Positions 20,877 through 29,052 of a stretch of DNA of 37,081 nucleotides are shown one piece after another. Below the pieces are notes generated by a model. That model searched no databases. It saw nothing but the letters and a program-made list of their open reading frames with translations, and was not told the origin of the DNA. Position 1 is the first letter of the stretch; the number at the start of each line of letters is the position of its first letter. A program made the position numbers and the translations under genes. Origin of the DNA: Ruminococcus sp. (lineage in GTDB: Bacteria; Bacillota; Clostridia; Oscillospirales; Ruminococcaceae); contig JAGCWY010000052.1 in the NCBI GenBank assembly GCA_017961625.1, positions 1-37,081 on the forward strand. Direction: 5' to 3'.

Positions 20877-20972
20877 AAGTTACTAACAGTATAACACAAG
20901 GTTAGTAACTTGTCAAGTTATTTCTGAAAATTTTATGGTAATTCTTTTCTTGACAAGTTACCAAAATGTTAG
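20877..20972. promoter_or_regulatory. Repressor operators in the divergent switch region
   Basis: AAGTTACTAAC (20877-20887) and its inverted copy GTTAGTAACTT (20901-20911) lie beside the two boxes of the leftward promoter. The imperfect copy AAGTTACCAAAATGTTAG (20955-20972) overlaps the -35 of the rightward promoter. A palindrome AACTTGTCAAGTT is at 20907-20919. These are likely binding sites for the CI- and Cro-like proteins. Which protein binds which site cannot be seen. Confidence 0.78.
20888..20916 (-). promoter_or_regulatory. Early leftward promoter (Cro, antirepressor, replication block)
   Basis: On the minus strand TTGACA (20916-20911) and TATACT (20893-20888) are 17 bases apart. Operator copies overlap both boxes. 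Confidence 0.85.
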
Positions 20973-20978
20973 TATAAT
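20950..20978 (+). promoter_or_regulatory. Rightward promoter of the CI-like repressor
   Basis: TTGACA (20950-20955), 17 bases, TATAAT (20973-20978). Both boxes are consensus. AACAGGAGGTGGTCCT follows before the ATG at 21001. Confidence 0.9.
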
Positions 20979-21000
20979 GGATTTAACAGGAGGTGGTCCT

Positions 21001-21720
21001 ATGAGTGTAGGTGAAAGAATAAAAACTCTTAGAGAAGAAAACAATATCACTCAAACAGAGCTGGCAGAGGCTCTCAAAACTACAAAACAGAATATTTACA
21101 AGTACGAAAACAATATCATAACTAATATCCCGTCTGATAAGATCGAAGCCATTGCATCATTTTTTAATGTTTCTCCAGCATATATAATGGGTTGGGAAGA
21201 TGATAAATGGTATTTTAGGAACGGTGAATTAAAAACAGGCTATTGGCACGAAAAAGATATTGAAGAAGAAATTAAACAAAAAGAAATGATTACTCGTGCT
21301 ACAAATAATACGAAATATATACCTGTTTTCAATATAGACACTGTTAATGCATTTTCTCTAAATTCATTTTCAAAAAGTAATTTTGATTATTATCCACTTA
21401 TTTGTAAAGATAAACCATTAAAAGAATATATTTACATTGTCAATAATACTAAACATAATGACTATAAATCAAATATGTATCCACTAATTGAAGAAAATGA
21501 CATTATTTTACTTGACTATGGGGCCGAACCTGAGAACGGTGACCTAACTATGATTGAATTACACCCAGGCAATAATTTCTTTTGTCGATTTTATAAGTAT
21601 AATGATTATATTGAATTTCAATTTCTATCAAAAAAACCAATTAGAATCCAAAGTGAGAATGAAGATTTTAGCAGATATGAGGTTCGTGGAACTGTAAAGC
21701 AAGTAATTAAATCTATTTGA
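21001..21720 (+). CDS. CI-like phage repressor with S24/LexA-like C-terminus
   Basis: 239 aa. The XRE helix-turn-helix is at residues 5-60 (TQTELAEALKTTKQNIYKYEN). A C-terminal LexA/S24-like fold covers about residues 100-239 (MYPLIEENDIILLDYGAEPENGDLTMIEL). The normal self-cleavage signature Gly-Asp-Ser-Met is replaced by Lys-Ser-Asn-Met, and the usual Val-Lys-Arg strand reads Phe-Cys-Arg-Phe, so the protease dyad may be lost. The gene is visibly more AT-rich than those around it. The ATG has AGGAGGTG at good spacing. It should hold the early promoter shut in the lysogen. Confidence 0.9.
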   Translation: MSVGERIKTLREENNITQTELAEALKTTKQNIYKYENNIITNIPSDKIEAIASFFNVSPAYIMGWEDDKWYFRNGELKTGYWHEKDIEEEIKQKEMITRATNNTKYIPVFNIDTVNAFSLNSFSKSNFDYYPLICKDKPLKEYIYIVNNTKHNDYKSNMYPLIEENDIILLDYGAEPENGDLTMIELHPGNNFFCRFYKYNDYIEFQFLSKKPIRIQSENEDFSRYEVRGTVKQVIKSI

Positions 21721-21767
21721 GAACCAATTTCTAATAATAAACCAAAGATACTGAGAGGAGAAATACC

Positions 21768-22169
21768 ATGGAAATAATCAAATACCCCTCAGAAGACGCC
21801 GTACGCGCTGCTATGGCAGCAGACGAGCCGTTACTGGTTCTTATATCCTTTGACGGCAAGACAGCCATTATGAGCCAGATAGACGAAGCTATGGAGCATC
21901 ATATACTCCTGATGAAAACAGGCTATAAGGATACCGACATTGACAAGTTCTTCCGGATCGTTCTGGACAAGAGCGGAGCTGACTGGACATTCGTGTGTCC
22001 GCCGGATTACAAGGGTATACAGTTCAAGGATAAGCGCATAGAGGCGTTCTACAAGGACGGATTTGCGGTTATTTCTGACTTTCTGCACTCCATAGGGTAT
22101 CTGGTAGGCATAGACATTCCGAAGCGCTACAGGCGGCATCTGGATGTCCTGGGTAAGGACAATTACTGA
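21768..22169 (+). CDS. Hypothetical protein between repressor and integrase (133 aa)
   Basis: A soluble alpha/beta protein (AMAADEPLLVLISFDGKTAIMSQIDEAMEHHILLM) without a known motif, signal peptide or membrane segment. GAGAGGAGAAATACC precedes the ATG. Base use is like the integrase and unlike the repressor. In the lysogen it would be expressed with repressor and integrase; small genes here are sometimes immunity or exclusion factors. Function unknown. Confidence 0.75.
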   Translation: MEIIKYPSEDAVRAAMAADEPLLVLISFDGKTAIMSQIDEAMEHHILLMKTGYKDTDIDKFFRIVLDKSGADWTFVCPPDYKGIQFKDKRIEAFYKDGFAVISDFLHSIGYLVGIDIPKRYRRHLDVLGKDNY

Positions 22170-22196
22170 TAACGTAAATAGCAGAAAGGAGAAGCC

Positions 22197-23708
22197 ATGG
22201 CAAAGTATCTTATGTACCTGAGAAAGTCCAGAGCTGACGGTGAGCACGAGAGCATAGAAGACGTACTTGCAAAGCATTACAAGATACTCCAGGACCATGC
22301 TGCATCGAAGCTCGGCGGAGCTGTCCCGGAAGAGCTGATCTACCGTGAAGTAGTATCCGGAGAAACGATACAAGACCGTCCTGAAATAAAAAAGCTCCTT
22401 GATCTGATACAGAACAAGGATATAACCGGTGTACTTGTAGTTGAGCCTCAGCGACTGAGCCGTGGCGATCTTTCAGACTGCGGTACAGTAATACGTGCCT
22501 TCCGGTATACTGATACTCTGATAGTTACTCCGACCAAGACATATGACCTTAGTGATAAATTCGACCGCAAGTTCTTTGAAATGGAGCTTATGCGCGGCAA
22601 TGACTATCTTGAATATGTAAAAGAGATCATGATGCGTGGAAGAATAGCCTCTGTCAACGAAGGAAACTACATCGGCTCAGTAGCTCCATACGGGTACGAC
22701 AAAGTCAAGGACGGTAAAAGCTATACTCTTGTGCCGAATTCAGAAGCTGATACAGTACGGCTGATATTCGACCTATGGATAAAAGATCAGCTGGGTACTA
22801 CCACGATTGCAAACAGACTCAATGAGCTGCACATCAAGCCGCGTAAGTCTGAATTGTGGAGCAATGCAAGTATAAGAGATATGCTCAAAAACCCGGTATA
22901 CATAGGAAAGATACGTTGGAACTGGCGTAAGACTGTCAAGAAGTACGAAGACGGAGAGATAACAACATCGCGTCCGAAAGCCAAAAAAGAGGACTGGATC
23001 TTCGTAGACGGCAAGCACGAAGCTCTGATCCCGGAAGAAGTATTCAATGCATCACTTGCACGCTTCGGCTCCATGCCTAAGGTCAAGGCATCTTCTGGGC
23101 TCGTAAACCCATTTGCAGGGATACTTTATTGTGCTTGCGGCAGACCGATGATATATCAGCCTCATACTAAATGTGAGACAAGACTACACTGCGCTTATCA
23201 GGTACGCTGCGGTAATCGCTCAGCAACATACAAAGAGGTTGAGGAGGAAATAATCAAGGCACTCAGAAAGCTTGCAGCAGATCTCAGTGAGCTCCTCAGA
23301 GGTGGCAAACTGAATGAATCCACACAGTATAAAGCAGTACTTTCCAATCTTCGTAAAGAGCTTAATGCTCTTGAGACTCAACAGGAAAAATTGTACGAAT
23401 TTCTCGAACAAGGCATATACACAAGCGAAGTGTTTGTTAAGCGAAATGCTGCACTGGCTCAGCGCAGGAACGAGCTCACCGAAGCTATTGCTACAGCTGA
23501 GTCCCAGGAACATTCTGAAAAAGACTATAAGCAAAAGTATATCGCACTTCAGGAGGCTATCGGCATTCTTGAAGATAAAGCAGCATCCGCAGAAGAAAAG
23601 AATCGCTTGCTCCGTATCGCTGTAAACAAAATCACTTACCGCAGGCAGTCTGATATTCGTACAAAATGGCATCCGGTGCCTTTCTTTATCGAAATATCGC
23701 TGTTTTGA
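22197..23708 (+). CDS. int: Large serine integrase
   Basis: 503 aa. The resolvase-type catalytic domain has the nucleophile Ser11 in YLRKSRAD and the conserved EPQRLSRGDLSD arginine motif. The recombinase domain is at about 155-290 (GNYIGSVAPYGYDKV). A zinc ribbon follows (CACGRPMIYQ ... CAYQVRCG), then a long coiled coil (about 350-470). It would join phage and host DNA at attP and attB without tRNA-type homology. AGAAAGGAG precedes the ATG. A candidate attP lies 16 bases after its stop. Confidence 0.95.
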   Translation: MAKYLMYLRKSRADGEHESIEDVLAKHYKILQDHAASKLGGAVPEELIYREVVSGETIQDRPEIKKLLDLIQNKDITGVLVVEPQRLSRGDLSDCGTVIRAFRYTDTLIVTPTKTYDLSDKFDRKFFEMELMRGNDYLEYVKEIMMRGRIASVNEGNYIGSVAPYGYDKVKDGKSYTLVPNSEADTVRLIFDLWIKDQLGTTTIANRLNELHIKPRKSELWSNASIRDMLKNPVYIGKIRWNWRKTVKKYEDGEITTSRPKAKKEDWIFVDGKHEALIPEEVFNASLARFGSMPKVKASSGLVNPFAGILYCACGRPMIYQPHTKCETRLHCAYQVRCGNRSATYKEVEEEIIKALRKLAADLSELLRGGKLNESTQYKAVLSNLRKELNALETQQEKLYEFLEQGIYTSEVFVKRNAALAQRRNELTEAIATAESQEHSEKDYKQKYIALQEAIGILEDKAASAEEKNRLLRIAVNKITYRRQSDIRTKWHPVPFFIEISLF

Positions 23709-23723
23709 TTTTCGGCAATCATA

Positions 23724-23765
23724 TATATCATTGATGTGCTGATTCATACGAACATTATTGATATA
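23724..23765. other. Candidate attP site
   Basis: A 42-base imperfect dyad: outer arms TATATCA and TGATATA, 19 bases per arm with 13 matching positions, around a four-base centre TTCA (23743-23746). Its size, symmetry and place directly downstream of the serine integrase and before the lysis terminator fit attP for this class. The precise crossover dinucleotide is not determined. Confidence 0.5.
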
Positions 23766-23767
23766 AA

Positions 23768-23812
23768 TAAAAAACAGGACCGTTCCATGAGCTGAAACGG
23801 TCCTTTTAATTT
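23768..23812. terminator. Bidirectional terminator between integrase and lysis genes
   Basis: GGACCGTT (23777-23784) pairs with AACGGTCC (23796-23803). TTTTAATTT follows on the plus strand and TGTTTTTTATTT on the minus strand. It ends both the integrase transcript and the late/lysis transcript. Confidence 0.88.
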
Positions 23813-23813
23813 A

Positions 23814-24341
23814 TCAATCCTCAGTCAGCAGACCACTGTACTGATGATCATCGATCATGATTTTGACTTTTTTCTGTGGCTTTGCCGGTTCTTCATCCTT
23901 CTCCCCGGGGAACACCGTACCGCGCTGGAAGGTCTGTATGTAGTTTCTGCCGTCACACTCATCACCGAACCAATGATCATTTACAAATGGCTCACAGTCA
24001 CGATTATCAAGGTGGCAAGCCCCCTGCATCAGTCCTATACCTCCGAAGCCAATGCGTTCCGCTGCTTCGGCGATGTCCTCAGCTGAGTATGTGCCACCAT
24101 CCTTTTTATTCACAATAATATCAGCAGCGATATTGCAAGTGTGTGCATCATTCCTATAGCCACCCACTGACGGACTGTAGTCCGGACAACGGTATCCACT
24201 TGTGATGATAATAGACTTTGCGTCCATAAGCGAAAAAAGCTTTTCCAGTCGCTCTATAAGCAGATTCGATGGATTTTCACCACCACAACCACATGGACAT
24301 TTAAACTCAGATAAATCAAAATGTGCTGATAGATTACCCAT
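23814..24341 (-). CDS. Endolysin, peptidase M15A family
   Basis: 175 aa. The M15 fold is visible with the zinc ligands in DAHTCNIAAD (His67, Asp74) and HLDNRD (His110), and the SGYRCPDYSPSVGG motif at 48-61. It should cut the cross-link peptides of peptidoglycan (L,D- or D,D-type) at the end of the cycle. The C-terminal part after residue 145 is a charged, proline-containing tail which may help binding. It overlaps the holin gene and is last in the late transcript. Confidence 0.9.
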   Translation of the reverse strand: MGNLSAHFDLSEFKCPCGCGGENPSNLLIERLEKLFSLMDAKSIIITSGYRCPDYSPSVGGYRNDAHTCNIAADIIVNKKDGGTYSAEDIAEAAERIGFGGIGLMQGACHLDNRDCEPFVNDHWFGDECDGRNYIQTFQRGTVFPGEKDEEPAKPQKKVKIMIDDHQYSGLLTED

Positions 24342-24564
24342 TATCTACTACCTCCTCATATACATTGTCTACCTCCGGAAGCCCTGCGAAGCTTGTCAGT
24401 ATCGACAGTATACCTGATAGTACAGCTGACGATATAACAATCTTCCAGTTCACGTCAGAAAGCAGCGCTGATGTTCCAATTGTTGCCGCTGCCGTCTGAG
24501 CTACTGTCTTGATAGCTCTCACCATTGCGGCTCTGAGCCAGATACCACCAATGCTGTTCTCCAC
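24334..24564 (-). CDS. Holin, r1t-type
   Basis: 76 aa. IWLRAAMVRAIKTVAQTAAATIGTSALLSDVNW and VISSAVLSGILSILTSFAGLPEV are the two membrane segments and the signature of the r1t holin family. The start is likely GTG at 24564, with GGAG eight bases upstream, one base after the stop of the preceding gene; a longer frame runs back into that gene. It makes the membrane hole that releases the endolysin. Confidence 0.9.
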   Translation of the reverse strand: MENSIGGIWLRAAMVRAIKTVAQTAAATIGTSALLSDVNWKIVISSAVLSGILSILTSFAGLPEVDNVYEEVVDNG

Positions 24565-24565
24565 T

Positions 24566-24910
24566 TCATGGGCTCCGCGTGTCGGTGATTTCTTGCGCCA
24601 GTACCGGCGTGTTGATATTTTGATTTTCTGTCCCATACACATTAACCTCGTTTTCTCCGCCTATCACAGCGGTATTTACGCCCGAATCCTGCTCAATCTC
24701 AACGTTTGTTTCCTCTACGTACTCGAACGATGCTATGAAGTTTAACGTTCGCAGTCCAAAAAGGATAGTTGCTATTATGCACAGCAGAGCCACAATCGCA
24801 GAGACCAGCTCCACGAAAATGGCTTTCTGTAGTGCAGCATCAAACCTCTGCTCGGCCATGATATAACGCTCACGCCATTCTGCACTGCATTCTGTACACT
24901 TTTCGGGCAT
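24566..24910 (-). CDS. Membrane protein of the lysis cassette (114 aa)
   Basis: CTEC in the first ten residues, then a coiled helix, one transmembrane segment (LVSAIVALLCIIATILFGL), and a polar outer domain rich in Val, Asn and Glu (EIEQDSGVNTAVIGGENEVNVYG). The position between the XhlA-like protein and holin suggests a role in lysis timing or as a second holin. GAGGTGAACTGAA is before the ATG. Family not recognised. Confidence 0.7.
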   Translation of the reverse strand: MPEKCTECSAEWRERYIMAEQRFDAALQKAIFVELVSAIVALLCIIATILFGLRTLNFIASFEYVEETNVEIEQDSGVNTAVIGGENEVNVYGTENQNINTPVLAQEITDTRSP

Positions 24911-24921
24911 TTCAGTTCACC

Positions 24922-25152
24922 TCAATGTTTCAAGATAATAAGAGCCATTACTGCCCCAACTACTGCTGTCAGTACTGTACTCTCAATCAGCCAGAGGAGC
25001 CGCTTCATAGAGCTCAGCTCTACCCCCTGCTTCGCCTGCGTGATAGATATTTCGTTGACTTTCTCGTTGGTCTGCTCGTGCTTGGCTGCACAATCGTCTT
25101 TTCTGACATACCGTGCGTCAAGCATTTCTAATGTTATGTTTTCCATGTCCAT
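24922..25152 (-). CDS. XhlA-like haemolysin/holin accessory protein (76 aa)
   Basis: An N-terminal coiled coil (KHEQTNEKVNEISITQAKQGVELSSM) and a C-terminal transmembrane helix (IESTVLTAVVGAVMALIIL) match the XhlA family, membrane partners of holins in Bacillus PBSX. AGGAGGTAAAAC precedes the ATG. It is the first gene of the lysis cassette. Confidence 0.85.
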   Translation of the reverse strand: MDMENITLEMLDARYVRKDDCAAKHEQTNEKVNEISITQAKQGVELSSMKRLLWLIESTVLTAVVGAVMALIILKH

Positions 25153-25167
25153 GTTTTACCTCCTGAC

Positions 25168-25635
25168 TCAGGAAATTCGCAGTACTGTTACGGCTATTGT
25201 ATCCGTAACGCTGCTATTTACAACTGACAGGGTGTCAGCTGAGGCCGTGACTGTAGCCGCAGCTGATGACTGTACAGCTGTTACCTGTGTACCCATGATG
25301 ATATATAATCCTGCATTAGCTGCATCTGTCTGGGATGATAGTGTGACTAAGAATACACCATTTCCAAGTTCCAGAGTATATGTATCCTCCGGAACTATTG
25401 TATTAGCTGCTTTAGTGCTCAGGTTTCCAAGAGCGCTCACCTTTTCTTGATCTGTGTCCGTATAATCATTGGTGCTTAAGCCTTTCCCGGCCACCTTATC
25501 CACCTTACTGGTTGCCAGATCCAAGTTATTCTTAAGCTGAGTGTCTATCTCATCAAAGTTATAGTTGAGATCTGCAACATCAACCGGATCTGTAGTTTCT
25601 GGCTTCCTTAAACCGTAGTTATTCGTATAGACCAT
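25168..25635 (-). CDS. Small tail-fibre-like protein (155 aa)
   Basis: The N-terminus (TNNYGLRKPETTDPVDVADLNYNFDEIDTQL) and the following KVDKVAGKGLSTNDYTDTDQEKVSALG repeat are typical of phage tail fibre attachment proteins. The rest is Ser/Thr/Val/Ala-rich beta structure. It overlaps the end of the Tal gene. It may bind the tip or form a short fibre. Confidence 0.8.
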   Translation of the reverse strand: MVYTNNYGLRKPETTDPVDVADLNYNFDEIDTQLKNNLDLATSKVDKVAGKGLSTNDYTDTDQEKVSALGNLSTKAANTIVPEDTYTLELGNGVFLVTLSSQTDAANAGLYIIMGTQVTAVQSSAAATVTASADTLSVVNSSVTDTIAVTVLRIS

Positions 25636-27472
25636 ATTTCTTTACATCTCCCCATGTGAATTTATTAAGCTCCGCCCAGGTGTAAGCCGTTGCAGCGCCC
25701 CAGTTACGCAGTGTTTTCAGCTTCATATCATCAAGCTGTTCCTGCATTGCCTTCATTGCGTTATCGCTTGCATCTCTGCCGGTGCTTATAGTGCTACCCA
25801 TGTATGTTGGTCTGCAAAGGCTGTCCGCCAGATTACCAAGAGTTATGCTTATATAGTCGCCTGTGACTTCATTCTTCTCAACAGCAGTTATCTGCTGTAC
25901 AGTATCGATGTCCAGCTCCGGACAATATATCCGTCCCCTGTCACCGTATTCATAGTTCTGTAGTTGCAGAAATTCTGCATACCGTGGGTCTTTGAGCATA
26001 TTGGCTATTTTACATTCATATGTTACCTTAGGAGCATTGACCGTTTCCCAGTAAGCATATCCATCATGTATAAGACGTTCCATAGCACCGTCCCCGGTGT
26101 CGTAGTTGAATTTTACAAATCGTCTGATCGGGTGATGTATAGCCCATCGTGCCTCACCAGTGTAAGATACTGACCATCCGTTTCCGTAGTTGTCTACACA
26201 GTCCAGATTCGTGCAGAAGCTTGTGTAATCCACTGTCTGAGATATTTCTGTCATGTCCAGGCTGTAGCGCAGATTGAACGCATTATCCTTTGCGTGCTGC
26301 ATTCTGCGACATACTGAAAAATAGAAGTTATTCCGGTATACTTCGCCGCCGTATGTATTTACCATGCAGTTATCTATACCGACTACTGCACCCCATACAG
26401 AAGCATTTACAAGCTCATTTTCTGCCTGATTAAGCGGCATATCCGAAAAATATGAGAAGTTATAAGGTTCCTGGTATATATCGTGATCGATTTGCGGAGG
26501 ATTGATCCTGTTGTCAAAACAGAACTGTAGGAATTGCTGACCATCACCGCCCGGGAACGTTGCCTGTACTATAAGCTCATCCGCTAAGTCGCAGGTTATA
26601 TGTCTTGCATGGACCTTCATCGTGCGCCCATTGGCTCCTATCGATGGAGACTGTATATCGATTCGGAAGAGCTGACCGTCTATCTTGAGTATGTTCTGTA
26701 CAAGCAGATGCTTCCATTTGCCCCATAGATCTAACGGGTGTATGAGCTCCACATCCCACCTGTCTTTATCATGATAACTTACGCAGCTGATAGGTTCAAG
26801 GATAGCAAGTCCGTTGTGCTCAAAGCCGTTCTGAGGCTCTTTGAAATCGTATACACGTATAACGTGGTCACGTTCAAGCACTCTCAGATCTATTTCACGC
26901 CGGACTACCCCGGGAAGTAGATAATGAAATATGTCACCATCATCGACAAACTGGTCGAACTGCCACAACCACAGAGGATACGGTTCCTGCCATCTTGGCG
27001 GAACATAAGGAGTACTATCAATGTTATAGTGGTTGAATTCATCAAAATACCATTCTTCATAATCGAATGTACCGGTTATCCTAAGCCTTACAACATAAGA
27101 TACTATAGCTACCTGTCTTGTGTAGAAGAAAATCAGGGTATTCGCGCCCGAATAACGTGATACATCGACAGCAGTATCCTGTGTTGTATTCATAGTGCCA
27201 AGATACTCTATGGTATTTCCCTTACTGTAGCAAAAGTACAGCTGCAACGATGTTGGTGAAAAGTCTCCGGTGTCTAACGGATCACACCATGCCATTTCTG
27301 TATGAACGTTAAGTGTTCCTACACCCTGCGGTATCTCTACCTGCCGATATGCACCAACTCTGTTGTTGTATGTGGATCTGAATTCTATCTTGTCGATGCC
27401 TGTCGTATCGTCATGAACTATCACAGGTATCATATAGTCTGTCTCAGATCCGGACACATCGAAAACCGGCAT
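25619..27472 (-). CDS. Tail tip protein (Tal-like, prophage endopeptidase/minor structural family)
   Basis: 617 aa. The middle (REIDLRVLERDHVIRVYDFKEPQNGFEHNGLAILEPISC through VHARHITCDLADELIV) matches the phage minor structural protein / Tal family, which closes the tail tip and connects to the receptor-binding parts. About the first 180 residues are a non-standard beta-rich domain. A coiled part with MQEQLDDMKLKTLRNWGAATAYTWAELNKFTWGDV is at the end. The ATG follows directly after the stop of the gene before. Confidence 0.85.
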   Translation of the reverse strand: MPVFDVSGSETDYMIPVIVHDDTTGIDKIEFRSTYNNRVGAYRQVEIPQGVGTLNVHTEMAWCDPLDTGDFSPTSLQLYFCYSKGNTIEYLGTMNTTQDTAVDVSRYSGANTLIFFYTRQVAIVSYVVRLRITGTFDYEEWYFDEFNHYNIDSTPYVPPRWQEPYPLWLWQFDQFVDDGDIFHYLLPGVVRREIDLRVLERDHVIRVYDFKEPQNGFEHNGLAILEPISCVSYHDKDRWDVELIHPLDLWGKWKHLLVQNILKIDGQLFRIDIQSPSIGANGRTMKVHARHITCDLADELIVQATFPGGDGQQFLQFCFDNRINPPQIDHDIYQEPYNFSYFSDMPLNQAENELVNASVWGAVVGIDNCMVNTYGGEVYRNNFYFSVCRRMQHAKDNAFNLRYSLDMTEISQTVDYTSFCTNLDCVDNYGNGWSVSYTGEARWAIHHPIRRFVKFNYDTGDGAMERLIHDGYAYWETVNAPKVTYECKIANMLKDPRYAEFLQLQNYEYGDRGRIYCPELDIDTVQQITAVEKNEVTGDYISITLGNLADSLCRPTYMGSTISTGRDASDNAMKAMQEQLDDMKLKTLRNWGAATAYTWAELNKFTWGDVKKYGLYE

Positions 27473-28327
27473 TTAGTCACCCCCGTCCCATTCTGCGCCA
27501 TTGTAAGGGAATCCGCTGTCTGCTATATCGTCTTTATATTCGTAGAAAGGTGCTTCACACTCTACAAGTCTGCTGTTGGCTGTATATGTAGCAAGATCTG
27601 AGCGTACTAGATTGAGATTTGGGCAATTGATAGGTTTGTTGGACTCAAGGGAAATAGCACAGTAGTACGGGTTCAATGTAAGCTCTGTTGCACTTGTGTT
27701 GTTATTTTTAACTTTGCCGCTTATCTTGCAGTTGTACATATTGTAGAAATAAGGTGATTTTGAGGAACTATAGTCTAAATCAAGCTTGATCCTACTGTCA
27801 AATAATGGTAATCTTGTTGTGTTGCTTGGGTCTGACGTAGTAGATTCGTTGACAAGAAAAAAACTACAATTACCTTTGAATACAATGTCGGTGCCAAGTC
27901 TGCTTACGCGATTGTTATTTCCCTGCCCATAGTATTTCTGTATCAATGAGTATCTTGATGTGAGATTCTGTGGGCACTGTATGTTACCAGTTATAACAAT
28001 ATTTTCTATAAAATTTGGCGCAGGTGCTATAAATGCACCATATGAGTTTCCGGTTGGCATATGCTCTATATTCTGAAATGTCAGATTTTTCCAGTATCTG
28101 CCATTGTCGGAAAATGTACCATAGCTCAGTGCAACCAGCGCTATAGAGCGAAAATTGAAAAATGTAGCCCCGTTAAAGTCTACTCTTCCAGGAATTCTTA
28201 TTGTTGAATCAAATCCATTTGGCGATATCTCGTTAAAATCAAGGCTTCCACCGACCCAACTGTAATCTTTGTTTGCTTCTGTTGCAAGAAGCTCTTCCCA
28301 TGTGCTTATCTCAATTATTTCTGACAT
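27473..28327 (-). CDS. Beta-helix-like protein between Dit and Tal, putative receptor-binding protein (284 aa)
   Basis: The sequence shows repeated short strands with Asn, Phe and Gly turns (ENIVITGNIQ, FKGNCSFFLV, IKLDLDYSSSKSP, CKISGKVKNNN) like the rungs of a right-handed beta-helix. It has no catalytic motif I recognise. It is more AT-rich than the neighbouring tail genes and stands in the unusual place between Dit and Tal, so it may have been gained as a host-range module. The ATG at 28327 (AGAGAGGTGG upstream) overlaps the Dit stop. Role inferred. Confidence 0.72.
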   Translation of the reverse strand: MSEIIEISTWEELLATEANKDYSWVGGSLDFNEISPNGFDSTIRIPGRVDFNGATFFNFRSIALVALSYGTFSDNGRYWKNLTFQNIEHMPTGNSYGAFIAPAPNFIENIVITGNIQCPQNLTSRYSLIQKYYGQGNNNRVSRLGTDIVFKGNCSFFLVNESTTSDPSNTTRLPLFDSRIKLDLDYSSSKSPYFYNMYNCKISGKVKNNNTSATELTLNPYYCAISLESNKPINCPNLNLVRSDLATYTANSRLVECEAPFYEYKDDIADSGFPYNGAEWDGGD

Positions 28328-29052
28328 TACAACCACCTCTCTCTGACGTTTACTGTAAGAGCTGATATACCACCGTCATGCTTGCAGTAGTTCATTCCGG
28401 TATGCAGCAGCGGATAGTTGTTATAGGTCAGGTAATTGATGCTGACCTTGTTATTATTGTCATCAAGGTAGTACGTCACCTGAGCTGCACAGTCTACGAT
28501 TATTTCCTTATTGACAAGTGTTGCCGGCACATCTACGCGGAAAACTCCGCCATTGACGTTCAGGAGAAACGACTGTGCTGCCGTAGGAGTGAAACGAAAC
28601 TCAGGTTCAGAGAAGACTGTGCCGCGATTGTTGGCTTCGGTATAGCTGGTTGCTGCCGTCAGATCTACTGATGTAGGTTCTACAGCATAAGCGAACGGGA
28701 ACGCCTGGACAGTGATTATCAGCTTCGCCATGGCAAGTGCTACAGCTTCCGGCAGCAACGGATTGATCTTTACGTTCATGTATTCCTCCGGATTAGCAGA
28801 CAGCTGCAATACACCGAAGCCGTTAAGAGCCTGATAAATACTGTGGATATTACTTGTTGCTGTGTCTGTAATAACTGTACTTATCGTGAACTCAGCGTTA
28901 TCATAGGTCTTAAACTGCTGTATGATCTTGCTTGTTGCACTCAGAGAAGTGGCTTCCTCTGTCATCTGAGACCAGGAAGGTCTTACCACAGGCTCTGTGA
29001 TAATGAGCCCAAGATCGCGGCTTGATATGCCATTAAACAGAAAATAACTCAT
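28327..29052 (-). CDS. Distal tail protein (Dit-like)
   Basis: 241 aa. The start MSYFLFNGISSRDLGLIITEPVVRPSW and a C-terminal galectin-like beta sandwich (GTVFSEPEFRFTPTAAQSFLLNVNGGVFRV) match the siphophage Dit family that forms the ring at the tail tip. It overlaps the tape measure stop and comes directly after it, the normal order. Confidence 0.88.
   Translation of the reverse strand: MSYFLFNGISSRDLGLIITEPVVRPSWSQMTEEATSLSATSKIIQQFKTYDNAEFTISTVITDTATSNIHSIYQALNGFGVLQLSANPEEYMNVKINPLLPEAVALAMAKLIITVQAFPFAYAVEPTSVDLTAATSYTEANNRGTVFSEPEFRFTPTAAQSFLLNVNGGVFRVDVPATLVNKEIIVDCAAQVTYYLDDNNNKVSINYLTYNNYPLLHTGMNYCKHDGGISALTVNVRERWL

Noticed and set aside
25619..28327. Diversity-generating retroelement acting on the tail genes
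   Set aside because: No reverse transcriptase and no template/variable repeat pair is present in the window.
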